Source: Ramazzottius varieornatus (Eukaryota; Tardigrada; Eutardigrada; Parachela; Ramazzottiidae). Taken from it: a stretch of DNA of 64,000 nucleotides. This document shows positions 11,229-21,845 of this stretch, in pieces (within the stretch, counting starts at the first letter, position 1; every line of letters begins with the position of its first letter). The stretch is taken from assembly GCA_001949185.1 (NCBI GenBank), contig BDGG01000002.1, positions 3,713,427-3,777,426 on the forward strand. Direction: 5' to 3'. The position numbers and the translations under genes are program-made. The notes beneath the pieces were generated by a model. That model was not told the DNA's origin, did not search any database, and saw nothing but the letters and a program-made list of their open reading frames with translations.

Positions 11229-11967
11229 CTGTGGCAGTACTACAGAAATCTAGGTCTATTAGGGCAGCGGAGAAGCCTTAATTAAAAATTTTTGGTGTGG
11301 CTATTGTCACCGCCCGAACCGCCTAAACCCCTAATGACACCGTCTTTTTTCCAAATTTTACTAATCAACTCCACAGCGCCTTAAATCTAACGTCACCGCC
11401 TTTTGTAAACGTTTTTGAAATTTGACATGGGGAAGAACACGAAAAATCTAACAACAGAGAAACATTAGATCAGCGTTTCCAGCCATGAAATGGCCAGGTA
11501 GGCATGCTACCAAGACGGGTGCATATTGCTACGGACTGGTCTACAGTGTTGACTATGCCGGCTTTTCTATTAGTAAGACAATCAGAGCTGTTTCTTCCTC
11601 GTCTACGGAGACGTGGGACGAACTTTTCGCTCTCCAGCAAGGTGTGCAGCCAGTGGCGTTGCGACTGATCGTCGCAGNNNNNNNNNNNNNNNNNNNNNNN
11701 NNNNNNNNNNNNNNNNNNNNNNNNNNNGACGATCAAAACATCAGAACAGCAGAAGTTAGCTTCAGTTTCTGTGCTACCAGTTTTCAAAATTTTCAAAATG
11801 TTTCTCGAGGCGGTGTCTTTAGTACATAAATTTTTCATGAAGACGGTTTCGAATCAATTAAATTTATGATAATCAAAGGCGGTGTCGATAGACTTTTAGG
11901 CGGTTCGAGGCGGTGTCAATAGCGATTAGGAGGTTTAGGCGGTGACTATAGCCATTTCCTAAACCTA
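11229..11967. mobile_element. Non-autonomous DNA-transposon-like element with GGCGGTG subterminal repeats
   Basis: Ends near 11231 (GGCAGTACTACAG) and 11968-11980 (its complement) are inverted. Inside both ends lies a cluster of short motifs GGCGGTG(T/A)C(T/A)ATAG, at least four on the right (11811-11947) and the complementary CACCGCC/ACCGCCTAAA on the left (11309-11400). Clustered subterminal motifs are typical transposase-binding arrays of DNA transposons. No intact reading frame. The centre is a sequence gap. Its right end overlaps the left terminus of the next element, so the exact boundary is unresolved. Confidence 0.55.
11678..11727. other. Assembly gap (50 N)
   Basis: A run of 50 undetermined bases, flanked by GATCGTCGCAG and GACGATCAAAAC. 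It falls in the middle of the repeat element, so the true length is unknown. Confidence 0.99.
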
Positions 11968-12015
11968 CTGTAGTGCTACCAAATGGGTACTGTCAAGTAG
12001 AAACCCTAAATCATG
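11968..12015 (+). repeat. Left terminal inverted repeat of the 7.9-kb element
   Basis: A 48-bp terminus reading CTGTAGTGCTACC...CCCTAAATCATG. It matches the complement of 19702-19873 once the inserted hairpin at 19735-19860 is removed. Confidence 0.75.
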
Positions 12016-12422
12016 CGAAAATTCCGAAATTTGCTTTTCTTAGCCTATCTTGTAGAGAAAAAAAACTGCATCGAACTCTAAAATGCCGCAAAAGGCCGTA
12101 CACAAAGAAGCCGGCAAAAAAACGTTGAAATTTCGTCGCCCTTGGGAAGAAAAAAAAGCCCCTGAATGACACTGTTTTTCCCTAAAACTATGCAAATGTG
12201 GAGATTTTTGATTTTTATTAATTAAGAACTGCTGCGTCTCAAGTATTCATGGCTGTTCACATGATGAACAGCCAGACGGGTTGATGAACATTCAACCCGT
12301 CTGTACTTTGAGTTGGCCAAGAAAGAAGTGTACGTGAGACAAGCCAGAGTAAATAAAGCTGAACAGAGACAGACAGAGTACTGTAGAAAATACGGCTTGA
12401 ACGTGTACTGCTCGAACAAAGA

Positions 12423-13022
12423 TTAGGCGGTATTCTGCTGAGCACGCAGAGCGACCATCACTTCCCGGTGATTGAGGCGATCCTTATTGAGGAACAAGAC
12501 GAAGCAGATGCCCGCAGGAGTGCCACCGTAATTATCATAGCGAAAGCGATAAGAATTATACACGTAATTGCAGAACGCATAAAGCAGGCACGTACCTTCG
12601 ATCACCATCGGAACGACCACAGTGCCGACAGCAATCTTGAGGTAGTGGATCTCTTCTTCCATTGGAAGCTTCTCCTTGTAGCACTTCTGGTCCATGGTTT
12701 CGTAAAAGTCCTTCGCGTACGCGACAATTTGGACACCAGCCTGTTCGTGGGAGATTTGCTTGGTCACGTGGTAGTTATTCACAACCTACAAATGTATCCA
12801 TATAAAGAAGCAGTCCAGAAAATCCAGTCAATGGTTTACGCGAGGAAAACTACTAATTATCAGTCCAGGGCCATTACTCACGTCTCGAATTTCCTTGACA
12901 AATGGCGCGACATAGGGCAACACAGCTGGAAGTAATCCTTGGACAGTGCCGAGGAGTGGTCCCAGAATGGCGTCCATGGGAGCAGCGAGCATGAAGAAGC
13001 AAACAAACGCGGCTTTGAACAT
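12423..13022 (-). CDS. Small secreted or membrane protein, possible transposon cargo
   Basis: The family is not recognised. Coding exons are 12882-13022 and 12423-12786, joined through GTGAGT and TTGTAG splice sites at GAC|GTT, giving about 168 residues. Residues 1-18 (MFKAAFVCFFMLAAPMDA) form a clear signal peptide, followed by a hydrophobic Leu/Pro/Val stretch (LLGTVQGLLPAVLPYVAPF). The mature part has six Cys. A central hydrophobic run (YLKIAVGTVVVPMVIEGTCL) could be a membrane segment, so the protein may be secreted or anchored. A 5' untranslated intron (about 13038-13147; GTGAGT donor, ATTTTCAG acceptor) and a TATA box upstream give a complete gene structure. It lies between the terminal repeats of the 7.9-kb element, divergent from the transposase and about 260 bp from it. 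Everything around it is broken, yet this gene has no lesion. Confidence 0.7.
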
Positions 13023-13182
13023 TTTGCGACTTGTAGGCTGAAAATAATGGGAAAGAAAGATAGGCTCTTATGGGAAGAGTATCGTGCAGACGGTAAAGAT
13101 CAGCAAGAAGAAATTCAACAGACTAAAGTTCGCAAGGCGAAACTCACAAGTCTATCAGTGAAAGCTGCCACGCTGGCCTTAT

Positions 13183-13190
13183 CTTTTATA
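13183..13190 (-). promoter_or_regulatory. TATA box of the cargo gene
   Basis: TATAAAAG on the minus strand lies about 28-35 bases before a predicted very short first exon that ends at a GTGAGT donor (13147). This spacing fits a core promoter. The interval to the transposase start at 13456 would serve as a divergent promoter region. Confidence 0.6.
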
Positions 13191-14212
13191 GGTCACTAGC
13201 CGGTGGTCAGCCCCTCTGGAACTGAGCGCTTGTGTAACAGATCTTCCATCGTTAGTTAGTGTCTTAATGCCACATGCTGTTATCTATCAGCTCGCAAAGT
13301 AGATAATTGAAACGAGCATGTCTAGCACACGGGTACTGATGGTCAGAAAGATTAAAGTTCTAAGCAGGAAAGTTCGATACGAAGAAACACAAGATTAGAC
13401 CACGTAAATTCCCAAAGAGAATGTACCGCGGTTTCAGATTTTACGTGGCGACAAAATGATGGATAGTAATTTGTTGACTCACTTTCACAAGCAAACCATT
13501 CAAATCAACAAAAACTATCCTCATGAATGTAAATACTGTGGCGAGATTATCGGGACTCCAAAGACGGTTCGGCTAACTGCGCATCTCAAGTTCTGCAAAA
13601 AAGCACCACCAAGCGTCCAGATCAACCCGACCGGCATGCGCTATGGAAGCACTAATGTGGCTGTAGCACCGCAAGCATATACTGGAGGGGAAGAAGATGA
13701 AGATGAGTCGGACGGTGATACTGGTATTTCTATACGAACAGTTGCTTGTCACAAAGGTTTCCTGAGCATTTTATACGCACACTTTGTACTCGAGTTGCAA
13801 AATATCAATTAGTGAATTCGGGGTATTTTACGATGGTATGTGAAAGAGTCTGATGTACACAGAGAATGAAGACGACCAAGATCCGAGTGGACCACTAATT
13901 ACAACACCGCTTCGCACTCCGGCTTTTCCCGATATGGAGTTCTCCACGGACACTTGTCATGCCGATGATGGCCCATTGGCGGCCAGTGAACATCTCAACC
14001 AAACTATAACCATGTACGACTTGCAGGACGGAAATGGAATAACAATGGAGGACTCGTATGACCATATCTACAACGAAGACCTGGAACGCAAATGATGGCC
14101 GAACAAGAAGCTGCCGAAGTAATAGTCGACGCTGTCGTTACCGATGAACAGCAGGTTAGGTTGATTAATAGGAGCAAATCACACCTTGCAATAATTAATT
14201 AACAACCGGGTG

Positions 14213-14332
14213 ACGGGATGGTCACCGGGAACTTGCATGGTCTCCAGGTGCCGGTGGCCATCCTGGCTTCCAATGACCATGCAGGTCCCCGGAGTGGTCA
14301 CCGAAGACCTGCATGGTCCCGGGTCGCATCGG
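14213..14332. repeat. Short palindromic repeat block
   Basis: Alternating motifs GATGGTCACCGG, TTGCATGGTC, GACCATGCAGGTC, GTGGTCACCG and CTGCATGGTCC form overlapping inverted and direct repeats over about 120 bp, inside an apparent intron of the broken transposase. Confidence 0.6.
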
Positions 14333-15988
14333 ATTATTTGCATTTACAACTGAACGCACTTAGGAACATCAACGTTTTTAGCCTAGCATTTAATTATGCC
14401 AATCGTTAACTGAGTTACGTGCAACAGGCTGGACGTCGCGGAAGAAGAGTAAAGAAGTGGAATGTGGAGAAGTAAGTCGCCGAATACGAAACGTTCAAGC
14501 AGCATCACCAATGCAACAAAGATTGTAGCAAGCTGACCAATGAGCAATGCATCAATCGCCATCACAGCCTGTTTGACTTAAGCCGTAATGAATGCTTCGC
14601 CGTCCTGTTCGGCTCCCTCATCAATGCATTCCCAAGCGATAAAACTGAAGACGATCCTCGCTAAGCCAAGTATCAGTTTGCGTACGGGTTTGACCTCTGC
14701 CGTGGTGGCTTCAAGTACGTCAGCAATATCAGAGACTCCCGTCTGAAGCGGCTGAAAGACTGTGTTAGAAACAGAGGTTTCATTTGCTCAAGCAGTCACA
14801 TTGGTCAAGCAACAACACGTTAAAACCGGAAAAGTCCCTATGGATCGTTAACTTCCTCCTGGAAAAGGCGTCGCTTTTCGGACTGCCCATGCCAACGCCG
14901 ACAAGAGCTGCCATTCAACTTCCCTCCATCTACCTACCTTCGGACTTCAGCATAACTTCCTTGTTTGACATGTTCTGTAAGAAACACGGAATACCAAACG
15001 AAGACGGCACGATAAAACAGCCATTTTTAAGAAGCACATTTTGCTCGGTGTGGCGCAGACTTGTCAGACACGTGAAAATCCGCGGACTACGCACTGACTT
15101 GTGTGGTACTTGTGACCAACTGATCAGCCAGATTTTCAATGGCAGCCGCATGGGCACAGTTGTGGACGATCTGCGACAGCGATGGGACGCTCACCGGAAG
15201 CACGCCAAGGACGAACGAGCTGCGTATAAGGCTCACATTTTAGCCAACAAGGAACTCTATGCAAAGCACATCACGTCCGACAACCAGTTCCCTCCCGGTG
15301 TGAAGGGAACGCGTGTCATCACATTTGATTTCGCGCAGAGCGTTGCCCGGCCCTACCATACGGGTCAAACTGATCCTCCTTATTTCAAGGTAAGAGCGAT
15401 AACCTGAAGCAATAGCAATAACTTAATAGTTCCAGTTTTTACAGACTCTCCTGAAAAAGGCACTTTTCGGGCTCGTCGATGAAACGAGATCCAAGAGCCA
15501 TTTCTTCCTGATGGACGAAGGGAATACAATAGGGCAGAATGGCACGGGAACCGACGGACCAGACTCTGTGGTTTCCATGGTGGACTATTACCTCTCACAA
15601 AATCATAACGGGGAAGAAAAGCTGATTATTTACTGTGACAACTGCGCCACGTACTTATTTTATAATAACTATTCCAGTACGAGGTGGGAGGCCCAACTTC
15701 GCTGCTGCATCAAACTTCGTGGTCTATGTTTGTTCCTGAATTACAAACTACACGTGCGGTAGAAAAATCAGGATCTTTTTCTAAAATTGGACACAACACT
15801 GGTCTTCAGTTTAAACCGAAGACAACTAAGATTGAGAGTGGAGATCGGTGGAAGATTTTGATGACCCGATGTCATGTCAAACAAGCCGTTCTGATGTTAG
15901 GGAAAAGGCAACCTGCAGACGACACCACATCTGCTCAAAAGTCAGCTGATTGGCATGAATTACGTGATGTGTAACGCAGTGAGCTGTC

Positions 15989-18529
15989 AAAGTCCCACGA
16001 AGTTTTTACCCGTAGCAATTCTTGGGTCGAGTTTGATTGAAACCGAGGCTCTGTCACGTAACACCCAATCGTCAAGAGCATTGCTTTCTACAAGCATCAA
16101 GCCAATATCTCAGTACAGCTGGAGGTCATGTCATATAACATGCTGTCATTTCCCGCCCGTAAGCATTGTGAAATTTCACTGTTTTCCTCCAGCGACATTG
16201 TCTGCGAGTTTGGGTTGTCTTCTTGATCCCGTATCTGTTTCTGGTATTCCGAGCGGCAATTATGGAAAAGCCGAAGCGAAGATATTCGAGGAGCTATCCG
16301 CAGATGGAAGCTGCAGTGGCCGCCGCAGCAAACAGAGAAACGAACGGAGAGCAAGCTGTGGAAAAGTTCGGAATCCCACCATCAACTTTGAGAGACCGAT
16401 TGAATGGTCGTCATACGAAAAAGATTGGTCGACCAACGAGTTTCACGGAGGAGAAGAGCTCGAGATCTGTGACATACTCTTGAGCTGTATGAAAGTCGGA
16501 GCACCACTAAACAAGCGGAAGCTAACTGGAATTGTGCGAGCCATAGGACTAGCCAAAGGTAAGCTAGTTTTGATGTCGCCGCTCTGCAAAGCCGTGCGTT
16601 CTCTGCTTGTACTCGTTCCCGAACTCATATTATGCAGTCGACTGTGGAATTAAAAGCTTTTCGGATTTCTTTTCAGGGATTGACGAGGCTAAGTTCGGCA
16701 ACCGCTGGCACCGTGGTTTACTGCGACGACACCCAGATATCTCGGTGCGAGTTATTAGCGCGACAAGCTTTAAAAAAGCCAGAGAATGGACGAAGGATCG
16801 ATGTGAAGGTTGGATAGCCAATCTGCAAAGTCTCGGCGACCGGGGATCTCTGGATGATCCAAACGGCATCTGGAATTTGGATGAATCGAGTTTTCAACTC
16901 GCTCGGATATATGACAAGGTTTACGCACAGAAAGGCGCCCAGGAAGTTCCGGCGTATGTGAAGGGCTCGGAAACAGACAGAGAGAACATGACGCTCTTGG
17001 CGCTGGGAAATTCTGCCAGAAAGATGCTTCGGCCGTTGATTCTTTACAAGGGCAAGATGCACATAGAATCACATTTTGCTGATACGAACGATGAGAGTTT
17101 CCTGAGCACGAACTCCTCCGGGGTCATGAATCCGTTCGTGCTGCATGATTATCTAGAGAAAGAATGGTCTACCTCGATAACGACTCACAAGGTAAATCTG
17201 TAAGCTCAGCGAAACTTGGCGCCTTTGTGGCAGAGCGGATATTGAGCACAGAATTTATTATGTTCGTCTTTGTTGCAGAACGTTCTCTTCTTCGATGGAC
17301 ATACGTCTCATCTTAACTGTATTCAGTTTCTGGCCGCTTGCATGAATATTAGCGAGAAGGAGATCGAAGTCATGTGTTTGCCATCGGGACAGACCGCTTT
17401 CCTTCAGCCGCTAGACAAAAAAGTGTTCGGCGGGGTAAAACAAAAATGGACGAAATACCTTCAGGACTCCAGGCTTGATACATCCGTGGATGTAAGAACA
17501 TACAGATATTTACGAGGCTCTGGTAGTAAGAATGTTGCACTTTTGGCCATTATTTTTCACTTTCCAGGTGACAAAACGTAATTTTCCCTCATATCGTCAA
17601 GCTTTGGAAGCCCGATTCCTGTGTTCACTCGTTTAACTTTACTCGTCCCTTGAAAGACGGATTTGAGAAGGCAGGAATCTACCCGTTCAGTCCTGGGCTG
17701 CTGAGAGATAAAAAAATTGAGTCCCAGTAACAAGAGATCCGCCGCATCTTACAGGAAAAGTTGAGCATAAGCGAAGACAGAACGAATACCTGCATCCTCT
17801 GGATCAAGCAGGTTATCTCGGGAAAGCTTACTGCGTCCGTCATAGCCAGGGAATTTCATGGACATTTACTCAAAGCAGCGCCTAAAAAGAAACGAATGAT
17901 AAAAGATTCGCGGTTGGACACGTCTCACGGCCTGGCTTTGGTCCATTCTGGATATATCAGCCTGAAAGCGGATAAGATACGCACAAGTAAAGAAGCTAAG
18001 ACCAAGAAAAGAAACGATACTGCCGTGAACAGAACTCCAGCAATTCCTAAAGTAATCCGCAAAACAGCAAGCGTTGGAGCAAAAGCCGCTGCAAAACTAT
18101 CAGAGTCGCAAGCTGCTCCTGTGGTAGATCCGGCAGTATCGTCCAATAATCTCGGAAACAACACAGCACCAGCAAGAAAGGCCAGAGAAGGAAATTCAGC
18201 AGCCAGATTTAACGCAAAACAAGCAGCGGTGTTAATCGTCCAACAGCTCGATGTCTCTCCTTCCACCGCTGCGAAGCAATAGTGTGATTGTTCAAGAGTT
18301 TTTCGACAGGTTTCCGAGCTTACTTTGCACGTTCTAGCTGCCTCATTTGACGTTACCACTTACCTCTTCCGATGTCACATAATATGACATTACTTCCAGC
18401 TGGTACGGAAAGTTGGGTTAGCACAAGTAGAAATCATTGCCCTCCGGCAGTTTGTACGGTTAAATAAACCTGGATTTCTACACGTATCGGTCTAAAAATC
18501 GCTACGGGTAAAAACTTCGTGGAAACTTA
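15989..18529 (+). mobile_element. Nested pogo/Tigger-like DNA transposon
   Basis: The ends are inverted repeats: CACGAAGTTTTTACCCGTAG at 15995-16014 and its complement at 18503-18522. Weaker inverted homology extends about 150 bp inward (CAGCTGG with TGTCATATAA at about 16120 and its counterpart near 18400). It encloses a decayed pogo-type transposase and lies in the last intron of the broken BED/DDE transposase, so it is younger than that element. Confidence 0.75.
16262..18282 (+). pseudogene. Decayed pogo-type transposase (Psq HTH + DDE_1)
   Basis: The N-terminus (MEKPKRRYSRSY...AVEKFGIPPSTLRDRLNGRH) is a Psq/CENP-B type helix-turn-helix. The DDE_1 core follows: NLDESSFQL (first Asp), LFFDGHTSHLN (second Asp), LQPLDKKVFGGVK (third Asp). 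Spliceable introns fit at about 16560-16676, 17191-17278 and 17491-17569. Lesions: a frameshift near 16447-16455 after FTEE, a frame disruption near 17590, and a stop TAA at about 17728 after ESQ. A basic Lys/Ala-rich tail (17761-18282) continues in the frame of the C-terminus. Tigger/pogo transposases cut and paste at TA; this copy should be inactive. Confidence 0.75.
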
Positions 18530-19701
18530 GCTCCCAGCATGGATTGTTCACACACACGATCAGCTGGCTGGTGTTAGATCAGCCGAGTGGTGCGCCACCG
18601 AGTGGTCGCTTGCCCACGAAGTTAGGTCGACAACGAAGTTAGGCCTCGCACCTCGTACTGTTTTTAAGTCTCACGAACAACTATCCACTTACAGGCGGCC
18701 AGAACAAGAATCGGTTCTTGATCGGATACTCTGCCCATCTGATCAATAGTGGCAGGTATAAGGAAGTGGAAGTTCACTTCCTACCCGTTGGGCATACCAA
18801 ATTTAGCCCTGATGCGTTTTTCGGGCTGTTCAAGCGTGTGTTTCCACATCTGAATCTGGACTTACCCAACGAGCTACGTGAAAGGGTCGGTCCACACGTG
18901 GAGCACTCTGTGACGTTTGTAAAAGGCGAAGCACCGTTCAGCTGGAAGTGGTTCAACTGGAAGGCGTACCTCGAACCCCGTTACGACGAAAGGCATACAG
19001 GGATCATTCCACTTCCGGCTCTTCAACAGCGAAGATCAAGGTGTAAAGCTCCGTCACTGTGCTGTCGAAGGGGACGCAGAGAAAGAGCTGGTCCTCGAAT
19101 ACAATCACAAAAAGACAGTAAGGAAGGACACTCAGGCAAAACGTCAAAAGCGCGTAGACGAGAGGCCTACCCCGAAAGAGATCTGCGTTGCGGGTCTTGG
19201 CGAGATCCACAAGCACCAACTCATCGACGAGATTACCCAGTTCGTATCCTCTGACAATCAAAAAGAATCGATCGCTTACGTTAAGTCAACGTACAAAGAG
19301 CCGATGGACGAAGATTCGGAAGACGAAAGCAATAGGGGATCGACGAAGAATAATTACAAATGTATTACCTCAACTCCTCACTGTCACGCTTCAACCTTTT
19401 ATGGTATTTTGTGCCTGTTTTGAAAATTCCTATCTCAGTTGCGTTTTCAAACGTGATCGCAATTCTGGTGTTCAGTTTCAAAGCATATTTCAGTTTCATT
19501 TTAGAATATTGCGTTTTCGAAGTTTTCATTTTCTCACCCTTGTTTGCCCCGTCAATATCTTCCGTCTCATAACTCTGATAGAATTTCTGTAAAGCGCGAT
19601 AGAAAGCTCTTGAGTTGCTCTATCGCATCGTACAGAAACCCTCGGATCGCCCTCAGGTGCCCAGACACAGAAAGTCGATTCCTGAACAGTTGGAAAAAAT
19701 T

Positions 19702-19873
19702 CATGATTTAGGGTTTCTAATTGACACTACCCAAATTATCGCGCACTGAACCACGTGATGAGTCATCGCTGCCCAGCGTGATCAGATGTTATCAGTTTAG
19801 CCTCGCTGACTCTCACCCAGGCATCATTTACTGTCCACGTGGTTGCGTGCGCGATAGTTTGGTAGTACTACAG
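19702..19873 (-). repeat. Right terminal inverted repeat, interrupted by a hairpin insertion
   Basis: CATGATTTAGGGTTTCTAA at 19702 and GGTAGTACTACAG at 19861 together complement the left terminus; the intervening 19735-19860 is foreign. Confidence 0.7.
19735..19860. repeat. ~126-bp hairpin MITE inserted in the transposon terminus
   Basis: Arms AATTATCGCGCACTGAACCA and, at the right, the complement of AACTATCGCGCACGCAACCA form ~26-bp inverted repeats ending in CACGTG. Removing it restores the right terminal repeat of the larger element. Confidence 0.75.
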
Positions 19874-19875
19874 TA

Positions 19876-20812
19876 ATTGAGTTCCCTATGGCGAATGGCC
19901 TATGTTGCGGTGTGCATTTACCATTGATCATTTGAGAGGCAAATTGGAAAGGCAAATCTTTGACTAGTTTATTGGTTCATAAGTAAAATACATGTGCTGT
20001 AGTCTTGCGGATACAACTCTAAATCAAAAATTTGCACCGGAAAGAATGCACTTTTAACACTGTAGCGACAGTAACGCAGGACGTAACAAGACCAGACGGA
20101 ACAGTCGGGAACAGACTTGGGTGGGACAATTGATTCACGCGTTTATCGAGTCGCTTGGATGATTCCGAATTTCCGGCACTGTAGCCGGGACCAGAAACGC
20201 ATAATCAAGCTCTTGATTGATTACGTCAAAGGCAAAGTAGGCTAGGATCACGGCTCAGCCAATCACGCCAGTGCCTTAAACGACCTCACCCTAAGACCTA
20301 AAAACAAAAAGGCGAGTACTGTAGGATTTCATTCTTGATTCTCCTGCATCTAAGTCAGCGGCTTGTCGTGTCGGACAGCCTGTATCATCACGCAACGGTT
20401 TTTATGGCCACCTGGTCTCAGATGGACGCGCGGTTCAGCAGCGCTACAGTGACTTCCAGCGTTTACCCGTGCTCTATAACAGACTAGCAGAGCCTGGCCG
20501 AGCTAGGCCGCGCCCAGGCTTTGTGGACGTCACCCAAGTTAAAAATTCTCAATTGATTGACAGTTTTGATTAAGCGTGTCGATATATTATTACGATCGGT
20601 GAATCGATCTGAACGATCTGTTGGTGACGTCGAAAACGCCTGGGCGCGGCCCAGCTCGGCTAGACTGTGTACAAGTACGCGATATATTTCTGGAAGAAGT
20701 CGAAGGTGGCAACTGTTGAGTTCGGACAGAGATCTGCAGATCTCGTAGTGGACTCATTCTGTGGTATCTGGAGCATGCGGTTTATTGGTGAAGGGCTTGT
20801 GAAGCTCTAGGG
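19876..20812. other. Intergenic between transposon and AT-hook gene
   Basis: No coding signal. It holds the hairpin element at 20478-20668 and the presumed promoter and 5' untranslated region of the AT-hook gene. Confidence 0.5.
20478..20668. repeat. ~190-bp hairpin MITE
   Basis: CCGAGCTAGGCCGCGCCCAG on the left and the complement of CTGGGCGCGGCCCAGCTCGG on the right, then GACGTCACC/GGTGACGTC, give ~45-bp arms around a ~90-bp AT-rich centre. Confidence 0.8.
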
Positions 20813-21845
20813 ATGTCGCTGCCTACTGGTGTCCCACCGGAAGACGAGGACGAGGAGGTGATGTCCGGGTCGGAGACTGGCGAGATGTCGGAAGAAGGAT
20901 ACGCTGTTGAAGAGGGAGATATTCGGCCCGTGTACGTTCTCTCAACCGAAGACCTGCAAGTTGTTGATGCTAACAATTTTACGAGCGCAGCTACTGGAGA
21001 CAGAAGTTTTCGAAGTGAAGATTTGAATTTTCTCTCAGGTATGACGTATTTTGCAAACATTTGATTTGCTGATTGATCCGCATTTACAGTTTGCTGAATG
21101 TTGAGTATTTTGTTTCGTACTTTCGGATGGAGGTAAAAGAAGGAGAGGCAGACCAAGAGGAACTACAGCTGCTAATGGGTATAAAGTAAGTCCTGGAAGA
21201 CCTCCTGGGAGCCTTCAGAAGCGTGAAGTGAGGACATGGATAGAGGAGTCGTCGCACGAACAGCACACAACGGTGACGGCGAGCGTTACAACAAATAGCA
21301 GTCACAGTACAACCCAAGGTAAATTCCTTAAGAACGTTAGCCTTATGAGTTTGCGCAATTACCGAACCTTGAAGATCTTGATCGTTCAGCTAAGCCGCGA
21401 GGAAGGAGAAAAGGCACGACTCGCGCGAATGGATTCAAAGTTTCGACAGGTATGTTCAATGAGGATGCCTGGCACGGACCTACGTACCATGTAACACGTT
21501 CAATGTATTTTGCGCTGTATGTGGGTGTGTGGAACATGTGAAGGGTTTGGTTACAGTGCTTCCGGTTGTATTGTTTAAGCTCATGGCACTGTTCTGAGGG
21601 AGTGTTTTCTTTCAGGACGTCCACGAGGAACGACTCGTCAAGCTGGCTACAAAGTCAGTACAGGTCGCCCGAGGAAGAAGCAAGAGGTTTCGCCATCATC
21701 CGAAGCATCTCCGCGCGCGATCGATGGGAACGCTAACCGCATGATCGTCGCACACGTTAAACTGGAACCTTCCTCGGACTACTCACCCAGACCGATTCAC
21801 GAACTGCCTGCGCCGGATCTCAGTATTCCTTTTTATGCCCACTAA
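20813..21845 (+). CDS. AT-hook protein with tandem modular repeats (4 exons)
   Basis: Probable minor-groove AT-DNA-binding nuclear protein (chromatin or transcription cofactor). Exons 20813-21038, 21133-21318, 21390-21449 and 21616-21845 give 233 residues; all three introns are phase 1. Residues 1-75 are acidic (PPEDEDEEVMSGSETGEMSE). Then come copies of a module with AT-hook cores: RRRGRPRGTTAANGYKVS plus PGRPPGS at 78-101, PRGRRKGTTRANGFKVSTG at 140-158, and RPRGTTRQAGYKVSTGRPRK at 159-178. So there are five GRP/GRR-type hooks, two or more of them canonical. The 60-nt exon 3 is almost exactly one module with symmetric phase, so the gene probably grew by exon duplication. The tail (LEPSSDYSPRPIHELPAPDL) has no motif. 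The module resembles HMGA-type hooks only in the RGRP core; no orthologue is claimed. The acceptor of exon 2 (GGATGGAG) is weak, but frame and motif decide it. Confidence 0.8.

Larger units (their letters stand above)
13456..19423 (+). pseudogene. Broken transposase: BED-type finger plus 'DNCA/GQNKN' DDE-like domain
   Basis: Exon-like blocks run left to right. 13456-13731 holds a BED-like zinc finger (CKYCGEII...RLTAHLKFCKK). About 13867-14154 is an acidic linker. About 14430-14830 is a Cys/His-rich block. About 14830-15390 contains LRTDLCGTCDQL, KDERAAYKAHI and the first acidic motif VITFDFAQ. 15445-15650 carries LFGLVDETRSKSHFF and IIYCDNCA. 18692-19423 carries GGQNKNRFLIGY, LPVGHTKFSPDAFFGLFK and a basic tail. 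This order of motifs is that of the transposase-like proteins common in invertebrate genomes that carry DUF7869; Asp residues in FDFAQ, CDNCA and KFSPD are my inferred catalytic triad. Lesions: frameshift near 14091-14095, in-frame stop TAA at about 14665, another frameshift between about 19000 and 19012, and a 2.5-kb pogo element in the last intron. It cannot encode a full-length enzyme as sequenced. Confidence 0.7.
11968..19873 (+). mobile_element. ~7.9-kb TIR transposon with BED/DDE transposase and a cargo gene
   Basis: The left end (CTGTAGTGCTACC, then GTCAAGTAGAAACCC and CTAAATCATG) is repeated inverted at the right end (19702-19734 plus 19861-19873) with about four differences over 48 bp. 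Both ends abut a TA dinucleotide (11966-11967, 19874-19875), a plausible target duplication. Inside lie a minus-strand two-coding-exon gene (12423-13022), a divergently oriented broken transposase (13456-19423), a nested pogo-type element (15989-18529) and a 126-bp hairpin interrupting the right terminal repeat. Without the nested insertions the element would be about 5.2 kb. Terminal repeats, TA site and transposase agree. That the minus-strand gene was carried by the element is inferred from its position between the repeats. Confidence 0.7.

Noticed and set aside
16223-16483. Longer N-terminus for the pogo transposase starting before ATG 16262
   Set aside because: Residues before MEKPKRRY do not resemble the family and lie close to the terminal repeat.
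18590-18612. GTGGTGCGCCACC as another GTGGCGCA hairpin copy
   Set aside because: A short perfect palindrome without the loop core or flanks of the family.
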